This document shows, one piece after another, positions 46,914 to 54,716 of a DNA stretch of 64,000 nt. Position 1 is the stretch's first letter; the number at the start of each line of letters is the position of its first letter. Source of the DNA: Pelagomonas calceolata (lineage: Eukaryota; Sar; Pelagophyceae; Pelagomonadales; Pelagomonadaceae); contig CAKKNE010000003.1 of the NCBI GenBank assembly GCA_918797485.1, positions 3,720,001-3,784,000 of the forward strand, written 5' to 3'. The notes beneath the pieces were generated by a model, which was not told the DNA's origin, searched no databases, and saw only the letters and a list, made by a program, of their open reading frames with translations. Position numbers and translations under genes: made by a program.

Positions 46914-47364
46914 CGCTAATCGCTGGGCGTGGTCCGCTTCTTGCGTGGGAGCAGTGGCTGTACGTGTGAGTCCTCTAACGTGGCCGCGGCGGCGCTAGGA
47001 GGCCAGGAGCTGTGGCGGTTGTTGTGTCGGCGCGCGCGCGAGAGCCGTTTTTTTCGGGTCTCAGTGAGAAAACGCGGCAGCGCTGCGGCAGTGACCAGCG
47101 CAGCGTGTGTATTTCACGCTCTACTTGCGTGAATACGGACGCCAAGTCGATGCAGCAGCAAAACGACTTTTTGCTAGCGACCTGTAAGACACTAGAAAGT
47201 TCACACGAGCCTTCCGGGCCGTCTCCGGCCACGAACGTGACGCGTGTTCGTCGCGGGGACGGCTAAGACCATCGCCGCCCGGAGTGAAATCGATTCAGAT
47301 CGGCACGCGAGACTCGCCGAGAGGCGGTGGGTATACTTCTGGGTCTAACTTACATACAGTGAAG
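46914..47364. other. Intergenic, tandem minus-strand genes
   Basis: 451 bp; contains the promoter motif at 47173-47195. No supported ORF. Confidence 0.5.
47173..47195 (+). promoter_or_regulatory. Recurrent promoter motif copy
   Basis: GCTAGCGACCTGTAAGA then CACTAG, 260 bp upstream of the minus gene starting at 46913. Confidence 0.6.
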
Positions 47365-48830
47365 TTAAACATCTACAAGGGGCACCAAACGCACGTTCTG
47401 GTGGTACACCATAACTGCGTCCACGAATTCCACAGCGGCGCCGACCGACGGCTCCTCGTTCACGACCGCGTGGCCCCAGCCGCCGGGGACGTATAAGATA
47501 TCGCCCGCCCTTTGCTCGCAAACCACGGCATCCCGGGGGTGGCCCAGCCAGTGCCGCGGCGCTTGGACCGAGTACGTCGCCGTCGGCGGCGGCCGCAGGT
47601 ACCACGTCTTTCGACCAAATCCGAGAGCGTTCACGGCCTGCTCGTGGTAGTGCCACGGCCTGCGTGAATCAACCAGTGAGTCGTCGCGAGACGTTCAGGT
47701 CGATGCGATGATTTCCGCGCAGGCTCATGCGCGCCGGCACCCGCGGGCCCGGCGTAGACCTGGGCGTTCCTGCCGTGTTCGCGCTCGTGAAGCCGTCGAG
47801 GGAATCCGTCGAGCAGCTCATCCAATTCAAGTGACGGCCGCACGAGCGCCTCGACACGACGGCGCACGTCTCCCATCGAAAAGAGCGCGTCGGCGGCGGC
47901 GCCCGCGTCGAAGACGTACATGCCGCCGGGATCGCGCGCGAAGTCGCCGAGAGTCGTCGTATTGGGTGGCGCGAGGCCGAAGCTGTCACCGTGTGGTATG
48001 TCCTGCGGTGCCACCGGGACGTCGTCGCGGCGTTCCAGGGCAGACCAGTTCCATCCCGTCCAGTTCCAGCCCGCCGCCGCGCCGCGCAGAAGCACCGGCG
48101 CGCCCACCAAAGCATAGCGCTCCAGCGCGGTCGCCGCATCCGCGTCCGTGCCGGGAAAAACCTCGGAGCAGTTAGGCGCGACCGCGACGTAGTCCCGCGC
48201 TTTGCCGCCAAGTGCGTCGGGTGTACGAGCGGCGCCGCGGACGCCCGCCCGGCGCGCGGCCTTGAGCAACACGGCGTAGGCGTCCGCGTGACCGCGCGCC
48301 GCGGCGACGTGCAAAGGCGACCGTCGCAGGCCGTCGCGCGCCGGCCGGAGCCCTTCTGGCGCCATCGCCGCGAGCACCGCGCAAGCGTTCGGCAGTCCCA
48401 GCCACGCCACATATGGCAACGCCGCCGCCGCGGCCCCGGCATCGTGGAGTCCCCGCGCGTGCGCCACGACGTAGTCGTCGACGGCGCGTCGCGCCTCGCC
48501 GGCGCGCGCGTCGCCACCCAAGGACCTCCGTCGCCGCCGCCAGAGCGCGCGGAACGCCGGAGACCGTCTCTTCGCCGCTCGCACGTCGAGCGCGCCGTTT
48601 AGGGACCGCCGCGCGTCGCCCACCGTCCCGCGCGGGAATTTGTCGACCTGCAGCCGCGTCGTCGCCAGCAAGAGCGGCTGCGGCGTTTCGAGCAGCATCG
48701 CGACGAATGCTGCTGGTGTCGATGCTGGTGCCGTGTTTTGTCGACGGCGTGCGGCCCGGCCTAGGACAATGCCGAGCAGCACTACTGCTGCGTGCACGAG
48801 CAGCTTATTGTTCCGGCATTGCTGCGGCAT
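47365..48830 (-). CDS. Membrane-anchored ankyrin plus JmjC (cupin) oxygenase-like protein
   Basis: Exons 48830-47731 and 47659-47365, 464 residues. N-terminal signal-anchor (LLVHAAVVLLGIVLGRAARR). One or two ankyrin units near 170-205 (RRSPLHVAAARGHADAYAVLL). A JmjC/cupin-8 domain from about 230: YALVGAPVLLRGAA, VYAGPAGAGAPWHYHEQAVN, KTWYLRPP, ILYVPGGWGHAVVN. HYHE and the later GHAVVN supply plausible iron ligands. Such enzymes are Fe(II)/2-oxoglutarate hydroxylases; the anchor suggests ER/Golgi lumen. The intron sits exactly before the metal-ligand motif. Confidence 0.75.
47660..47730 (-). mobile_element. Introner-like intron of JmjC gene
   Basis: 71 bp with termini CTGCGCGGAAATCATCG and CTGGTTGATTCACGCAG. 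GC donor (GCATGA) from frame; duplicates GCATGAGC / GCCGTGGC are weak (4 of 8). The usual core is nearly lost (GCATCGACC remains). Confidence 0.7.
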
Positions 48831-48927
48831 CAGTGGTCATATGCAGCATGCAGCATAATTGTGGCATAAGCGTGAAAAATGCGCCTATACGACGCCTTAT
48901 TTAAGTGTCAAGCCTGCTGCCTGGTTT

Positions 48928-48948
48928 CTAGTGTCTTACAACGCTAGC
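48928..48948 (-). promoter_or_regulatory. Recurrent promoter motif copy
   Basis: CTAGTGTCTTACAACGCTAGC, about 100 bp upstream of the JmjC ATG and on the 5' side of the unknown plus-strand gene. Confidence 0.6.
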
Positions 48949-49129
48949 CGCAGTAAAACATTTGATTCCTCAGAAGCCTCCGCTAGTTTCGTGGCACGTC
49001 GGCAGAGCCTCTGACGCCAAACCCAATCTCGCCATTCAGCTGAAGCGGCAGCATAAGCGTGAGAGTCGACCTGGCATTGTCGCGGCCCAAAACCGCAGTC
49101 GGACTCAGGGTTTGCGGTGAGGGCTGTTG

Positions 49130-50252
49130 AGTAGTCCAGACGTCGGCTCTAGCTTAAATCTAAGGGCTTGCCGAGGACTCGCCCGCCTCGGGCGATTGAA
49201 TCCTGGCCATTTAAAGTTGTCGAAGGCCGACGAAAAGCGGTTGGCGGCGACGACGAAGTGCGCCAAGAACGACGACGCCTATTCCTTATTGCGGAGTGGC
49301 ATCTTGGAGACGGTGTGGGCCTAGCGAGCGCGGGGCTTCTTTTGTGGATCCGGTCCTTTCCCCTCCTCCCCCTGAATCTACATAGCCCCTCCCCGCTTGA
49401 CTAATAGTGTTTCTAGAATCTCTGCGGGCTGAATGAATGAAGGACGGGGTATTGCGCACGGGTTTCCCCTTTTTGCCATGAGATACCGTCCCCGGGCCTC
49501 GGCTTCCAGGGCTCCCGAGTAGGACGCCGCGTTCGTGAGCACGGTCGGGCGAGGTGGCAACATCGACATTCGCGGATTTTTCACGCCTACGGGCATCCAG
49601 AGCGACTCGTGGGTCGAGGTGACGCACTGCCCCGTCGGCGCCGAGAGGGAAAACCTGTGGTTTTATCGCATGCCGGGCAGCGGCCTTAGCATCTTCACCG
49701 GTGTCACTCAGACGTTCGCGCGCCGGGGCCGGGACAACCTGCCGCCGAACCTGGACACCGCGCACTGGCTCAGCGCCCCGGGGCCCGGCCAGGAGCTCGT
49801 GCGGCTCAATACGGGGAAACTCGGCGGCCTCGGCGTTCGCGGAAGGCGAATCAGCGGCCCCCTGTGTGGAAATCAACCAGTGAGTTAGGTTCCGAAAACT
49901 CCACGCCCTCGAGCAGACGCGGCTACTGAGACAACATCGCGTCGACGGCATGGGGCGCCCGAAATTTGATTTCCACACAGGCGGCCGCGACCTCGTGGCC
50001 ATGGGACACATGAAATGCGGCCAACCTCCCGACGTGAGAGACTGCCGGCCCGACGACGTCGCCGCGCGGCTCCACACGGAGTGCGCCGGCTGGAACGAAA
50101 AGGACCCCCTCAAGCGCTTCACCGACGAGAATCGCGTGCCCGTGCTCAACGAGGTTATTGATAGAGGCGTCCACATCTGCACCAAAAAAGGGAGCGACGA
50201 GATCATCCGCGCGGCGGCGCGGCGCCGGCGCCTATTAGGACTAGTACACTAG
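49130..50252 (+). CDS. Unknown multi-exon protein, 5' end not resolved
   Basis: Exons about 49130-49312, 49523-49853 and 49981-50252 join in frame. The first has no ATG and probably follows an unseen first exon or acceptor (TTGAGTAG at 49127-49134). Text reads through both joins without interruption (KNDDAYSLLRSGILETDAAF; GRRISGRDLVAMGHM). The middle exon has VEVTHCPVGAERENLWFYRM and IFTGVTQTFARRG; the last has Cys pairs (HMKCGQPPDVRDCRPDD, HTECAGWNEKD, HICTKKG). No family recognised; a secreted Cys-containing protein is possible. Confidence 0.55.
49313..49522 (+). other. Intron of unknown plus-strand gene
   Basis: 210 bp, donor GTGTGG, acceptor GAGTAG, phase 0. The GTGTGG start resembles the introner terminus but the 3' end does not, and the CACGCCATCGA core is absent. 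Confidence 0.5.
49854..49980 (+). mobile_element. Introner with intact termini and GC donor
   Basis: 127 bp. Ends CTGTGTGGAAATCAACC and ATTTGATTTCCACACAG. Target duplicates GCGGCCCC / GCGGCCGC agree at 7 of 8. Both begin with GC, so the GC donor is original, not decayed. Core CTCCACGCCCTCGAGCAGACG and CGCGTCGACGGCATGG. Confidence 0.85.
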
Positions 50253-51388
50253 GTAACCTTACGGAACACGAAGTACGCCGTCGTGCCCTGCATCACCCTC
50301 ACGCTATCGTCAATATACTCGACGGCCAGGGCGTTCATGACGCGCATGCTCTTCCAGCCCCGTTCTACTCGTTTCCCGTCGACCGTGACCGGACCGTACG
50401 TCACCTTGCGCGGCAGGCAGTCGACGTAGACACGTTGGCACCGCTGCAGCGCGTCGAAGCGCCGGTTCAGGCCCCAATCTGAAGCGACAGTAACATCTAA
50501 TTCGTCGACCCCAATTTGTGGTGCTATTTTTTCCACATAAACAACGGCGTCCACAGAATCGGAAATAGTCTGTGTGAGCGAGACGAAGTCGGCGCCGCCC
50601 GGTAAGGTACCGGCAACTCCCGTAAATCCTTTGTTGAAGGCGAAGGAGGGCGAGGACGTGAACGCGAGCTCCCAGGTCCCCGTGAGCAGATCGACGAGCT
50701 CCAAATCACCACGCTGCGCCTCGTCCCGGATTGCGGCCACATCTTTACATAAAGCCGTGAGTTGGTCATACGTGGGCGCCTCGGGGTCGTCCGGATCCGG
50801 GTAGGCGCAGGTCGCCGGGAGCGCTCTCAGCAACGCGGCGACGGGCGTTTTGGCTTGCTTTTGTGCTGGTTGTGCTGGTGGTGCTGTTCGAGGCGCGGCC
50901 GGCGCGTCGAAGCGCGGGTCCGAGAGCGTCTCGACGCGCGCGGGCGCGGGCGCGGCGGCCGGTGCGGCGGGCGGCGCGGCTTGCGGTGCTGGCGCAGGCG
51001 CCGGGGCTGCGACAGCGGCCGGCGCCGGCGCCGCAGCGGCCGGCGCCGCGACGACCTCCTCGTCCTCGTCTTCAAAAAGATCGCCCACGGCCTCGCAGAG
51101 CGCGACGAAGCCCGCCCGGTCCCGCGCGCCCGGACCCCACATCTGCCGCAGCTCGTCGTCGCCCAGGTCTCCGTCCGCGATGAGCTCGGCCAAGAGCGGC
51201 GCCGCCGCGGCCGCGTCCACCACAACGACCGGCTGGCCCTGCGCCAAGCGGTCGAACTCGGCCTCGAGGACGTCGCGCGGCGCCAGGCGCCGCCTGAGCG
51301 AGCTGCGTCCACCATGGCTCGCGCGTAGCGTGGGCACCAGCGCTGCCGCGAGCGGCAGCAGCGCTGCGAGAATGAATCCCACGCGCAT
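50249..51388 (-). CDS. Plastid lipid-associated protein / fibrillin (PAP) family
   Basis: 379 residues from ATG at 51388 (MRVGFILAALLPLAAALVPT), a signal-like start followed by a basic Ser/Arg-rich stretch as in plastid presequences. A helical region (VLEAEFDRLAQ ... DELRQMW) and an Ala/Pro linker (about 130-195) precede the PAP domain (about 200-379): GDLELVDLLTGTWELAFTSS, KGFTGVAGTLPGG, WKSMRVMNALAVEYIDDSVR, GTTAYFVFRKVT. Fibrillins bind lipids in plastoglobules and thylakoids. Upstream reading uses only a GTG. Confidence 0.8.
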   Translation of the reverse strand: MRVGFILAALLPLAAALVPTLRASHGGRSSLRRRLAPRDVLEAEFDRLAQGQPVVVVDAAAAAPLLAELIADGDLGDDELRQMWGPGARDRAGFVALCEAVGDLFEDEDEEVVAAPAAAAPAPAAVAAPAPAPAPQAAPPAAPAAAPAPARVETLSDPRFDAPAAPRTAPPAQPAQKQAKTPVAALLRALPATCAYPDPDDPEAPTYDQLTALCKDVAAIRDEAQRGDLELVDLLTGTWELAFTSSPSFAFNKGFTGVAGTLPGGADFVSLTQTISDSVDAVVYVEKIAPQIGVDELDVTVASDWGLNRRFDALQRCQRVYVDCLPRKVTYGPVTVDGKRVERGWKSMRVMNALAVEYIDDSVRVMQGTTAYFVFRKVT

Positions 51389-51633
51389 TTTCGGCGCGTT
51401 TGGTGCAGCGCAAGGGTGGATATGGCCACCCAACACGCGAGAGAGGATGCCAGCCTCTCCCAAGCTGGCCACTTGCAGTCGTGTGCACCCGTCGAGACGA
51501 AGTGCGCCGTTTGATCGGCGTGGCAGTCGTGATCAGCGTGATCAGTGCATAACAACCGTCGCGCGTGCAAACGACGTCGCAGCGCTCCGGCACACGCAGC
51601 AAGTGCAGTGTGCCAGAGTCAGCACGCGGTCGC

Positions 51634-53067
51634 ATGAGGCGCCGCGGCGCACTGATGCTGATGATCGCCGCGGCGCGCGCCTGGCGCCCCGCCGTGCGGC
51701 ATGCAAGCCGCCTGCGGCCGCTGAGTGCGAGGCCGTCGGCGGCCGGCGTCGCGCTCGAGCTGCGGTCGCTCAAGGACAACGCTGATGTTGTGAAAGCGCA
51801 CGTTGCAGCGCGGGGCGGCTCCGACGACGCTATTGAATCCGTCGACGCCATCGTCGAGCTCAATACGAAGCGAGCATCATTACAAAAGGACCGCGACGCG
51901 GCACTCGCGACGCGTAAGAAGCTCTCCGGCACCATCGGTAAAGCGATCAAGAACGGCGAGGACGTCGACGCCTTGAAGGCTCAAGTGGCCGAGGCCGGCG
52001 CGACGGCCGACGCCGCGTCCGAGCAGATGGATTCGATCGAGACCGAAGCTTTGACTTTACTGGAAGCATTGCCGAACGTGTTGAGCGATGTGACGCCCGA
52101 CGGCCGCGACGAGAGCGACAACGTCGTGTTAAGGGAGTGGGGCACCGACCAGAGGAAGGTCGGCGACGACTACCAGTGGCACGACGAGCTCGCGGAAGGT
52201 CTTAGTGGGTACGATCCGGAAGCCGCTTCTCGAGTCGCTGGCGCGCGGTTCGCGGTCCTCAAGGGCGGCGTGGCTCGCTTAGAACGGGCCCTGGCGAACT
52301 TCTTCCTCGATGCTCATGCAGCAAATGGCTACGAGGAGGTGTCCTCACCGTTACTCGTCTCTAGATCTGCATTACGAGGCACGGGGCAATTACCAAAATT
52401 TGAAGATGATCTATTCCGGGTGGCGAACCACGGCGTGCGGGGCGAGGACGCGTTTCTCATTCCCACTTCAGAGGTACCCTTAACGAACTTCTGGCGCGGC
52501 GAGACGCTCCAGGAAAAAGATCTGCCAATAAGGATGGTGGCGCACACGCCCTGCTTCCGGGCCGAGGCCGGGTCGTATGGGAGAGATACGCGCGGTTTAA
52601 TAAGACAGCATCAATTTGGCAAGGTCGAGCTCGTGAAGATCGTAGCTCCGGAACACGCGGACGCCGAGGCCGACGCGTTGTTGGGGGATGCGGAGGCGTT
52701 GCTGCAGGCGTTGGAGTTGCCTTACAGAGCCGTGCAGCTGTGCGCCGGGGACGTCGGGTTCAGTGCCCAGAGGTGTGTCGATTTGGAAGTGTGGCTACCT
52801 GGCCAACAAGAGTACCGCGAGGTGTCGTCCTGTAGTCTCATGGGCGACTTCCAAGCGAGGCGGATGAACCTGCGCTACAAGCCGGCACCGTCTCCGGAGG
52901 ACAAAAAACCTAGACCCCGCTTCCCCTGCACGATGAACGGCTCCGGGCTGGCCGTGGGTCGGGCTTTAGTTGCTGTTTTGGAGAACCACCAGAACGCCGA
53001 CGGGAGCGTCAACGTGCCGTCAGTACTGCGGCCGTACCTGCAGGGTCTGGAGGTGCTCGGGAAGTAA
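51634..53067 (+). CDS. Seryl-tRNA synthetase, organellar (bacterial type)
   Basis: 477 residues from ATG at 51634. The first about 40 residues form an organelle presequence (MLMIAAARAWRPAVRHASRL). A tRNA-binding coiled-coil arm covers about 45-150. Class II catalytic motifs are present: motif 1 region (LERALANFFLDAHAANGYEE), motif 2 (CFRAEAGSYGRDTRGLIRQH, with FGKVELV) and motif 3 (MNGSGLAVGRALVAVLE). The TSEVPLTNF serine/ATP site is intact. Charges tRNA-Ser in plastid and/or mitochondrion. Divergent from the fibrillin gene. Confidence 0.92.
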   Translation: MRRRGALMLMIAAARAWRPAVRHASRLRPLSARPSAAGVALELRSLKDNADVVKAHVAARGGSDDAIESVDAIVELNTKRASLQKDRDAALATRKKLSGTIGKAIKNGEDVDALKAQVAEAGATADAASEQMDSIETEALTLLEALPNVLSDVTPDGRDESDNVVLREWGTDQRKVGDDYQWHDELAEGLSGYDPEAASRVAGARFAVLKGGVARLERALANFFLDAHAANGYEEVSSPLLVSRSALRGTGQLPKFEDDLFRVANHGVRGEDAFLIPTSEVPLTNFWRGETLQEKDLPIRMVAHTPCFRAEAGSYGRDTRGLIRQHQFGKVELVKIVAPEHADAEADALLGDAEALLQALELPYRAVQLCAGDVGFSAQRCVDLEVWLPGQQEYREVSSCSLMGDFQARRMNLRYKPAPSPEDKKPRPRFPCTMNGSGLAVGRALVAVLENHQNADGSVNVPSVLRPYLQGLEVLGK

Positions 53068-53166
53068 CAACTAATGTACCGCATGTCTATACACGGGCGG
53101 ATCGCGCGCGCTGAGCAATCCGACTCAGCTGTCTCGTCCGGCTGTAGCCTAATTCATACAAGTCAC

Positions 53167-54333
53167 TTAGACGTTGACCTTGACGGTCTGGTACGAGGCC
53201 CGGTCCTGCAGGAAGTGGGCCACCTCGACGGCGTCGCACGGGGACCCGTGATTGTAGGCGTCGGCGATGAGCTTGACGGTCGCGGGCGAGTCGAGGTCGA
53301 GGAGCCGGTGCGGGCCCTTCGTGTGCGCGTCGGAGAGGAGCTGCGTGGCGATGGGCTCGGGGACGTTCGCGATGGACGTCTTCGGCATGCTGTAGTAGAC
53401 CTCGAAGCAGCCGTCGTCGTCGTCGTCGAAGCCCCAGTAGCACTCGATCGCGGCGTACAGCTTCTTGGAGACGCCGTACTGCGCGCGCTTGATGTCGAGC
53501 TCGCGCCGGTCCGTGGGCAGCGCGAAGCCGAAGTGGAAGGCGAGGCAGGCGAGGAGCGCCTTGTGGAAGTCCGAGTCGAGGAACCGCCGCGGATCGGCGC
53601 GGCAGATCTCCTCCTGCGTCACCAGCGCGATCCACGCGAGGAGGAGGGGCCGCGACGCCTGGACCTGGCCCGTGAGCGCGTCGACCGCCGTCGCCATGCA
53701 GATGACGAGGAGCGGCTTCTTCGGGCCGCCCTTCGGGAACGCCTCCGGCATGATCGCGCGCCGCGAGACGATGATCTCGCGCTTCATGATCACGAGGAGG
53801 CGCTCGACGTCGAGGCGGCTCAGCGGCACCTGCAGCTGCCGCTCGAGGCGGTTGAGGAGGGCGAAGGCGCAGCGCGCCAGCAGCTGGAACGCGCCGAGGA
53901 TGCGCTGGCGCGTCGCCTCGTCGCAGCAGTCCTCGGCGTACAAGTAGACAAGGCACGCCTCGAGCACGCGGCCGCCCGACACGCGTTCGAGCTCCCGTCT
54001 CGCATCGACGACCGCGCGCGACTCGGCGACGTACGGCGCGTCCGTGCGGTACACGCGGTCCATGTGCCCCTGGGCGCCGCAGCTCAGTGCCGCTAAGCTC
54101 CGATTCCCGGCGCCGCCCGCCAGCGCGCCGCGTGCGCGCAACTCGACGAGGTAGGCGTTCGTCGCGATCAACAGGAGGTACTTCGCGGCGGCCTGGCCGA
54201 CGACGGCGGCGGTCAGCTTCGTCCGTTTGAGCACGGCTGCGACGCTCGGGCCCATGCGGTAGCGGGAGTCGCGGCACGGAAGCGACTGCGTCTGCTGATC
54301 CTGGATCAGCTGCCGCGTGCTGCGCGACGCCAT
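53167..54333 (-). CDS. Unknown soluble protein
   Basis: 388 residues from ATG at 54333 (MASRSTRQLIQDQQTQ). Mostly alpha-helical with blocks LTAAVVGQAAAKYLLLIATN, VLEACLVYLYAEDCCDEATR and LLLAWIALVTQEEICRADPR. An acidic patch WGFDDDDDGCFEVYY lies near 310. No signal, membrane helix or catalytic motif recognised. The opposite strand also has a long Arg-rich ORF, but this frame has normal composition. Confidence 0.65.
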   Translation of the reverse strand: MASRSTRQLIQDQQTQSLPCRDSRYRMGPSVAAVLKRTKLTAAVVGQAAAKYLLLIATNAYLVELRARGALAGGAGNRSLAALSCGAQGHMDRVYRTDAPYVAESRAVVDARRELERVSGGRVLEACLVYLYAEDCCDEATRQRILGAFQLLARCAFALLNRLERQLQVPLSRLDVERLLVIMKREIIVSRRAIMPEAFPKGGPKKPLLVICMATAVDALTGQVQASRPLLLAWIALVTQEEICRADPRRFLDSDFHKALLACLAFHFGFALPTDRRELDIKRAQYGVSKKLYAAIECYWGFDDDDDGCFEVYYSMPKTSIANVPEPIATQLLSDAHTKGPHRLLDLDSPATVKLIADAYNHGSPCDAVEVAHFLQDRASYQTVKVNV

Positions 54334-54716
54334 CGTTATAAGCGGTCTAGCTTTTTTGCGTGTGAGTGCTGGCAATACTTCTACACTTCTGTGCGCTGTG
54401 GCTGCAGCTGGTGCAGCGGCGCTGCGGCGCTAATTGCGGCTGGCTTTTGCACTCAAACTTCGGCTTCATTGCCAACGACAAACAAAATGGCCCGCAAGAC
54501 TGCGTTCACCGCTGAAGGGAGGCTTCAGCAGACGTCTGCAGCGGTGGTTCGACGCGTTCGTGGGCGACTTTCAAACGACGAACCAGTTTGTCCTGGTGCA
54601 GTGCGAAGCGTGAGATTGCGGCGCGCACGCGAAGGAACTGAGGCCAAGGGCTGGAGCACAGCGCGTACTCTCACATATCTGCAAGCCACAGCGCGCGCGC
54701 TGTCGAACGCAGCCGT
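54334..54716. other. Divergent intergenic region
   Basis: 383 bp without supported ORF; the GCTAG motif is not seen. Confidence 0.4.

Noticed and set aside
50762-51328. Plus-strand ORFs opposite the fibrillin gene
   Set aside because: Arg/Gly-rich shadows of the Ala/Pro linker; no start context or family.
53087-54277. 396-codon Arg-rich minus ORF overlapping 53167-54333
   Set aside because: Composition is that of a GC-rich shadow frame; the overlapping frame has normal amino-acid use and an ATG start.
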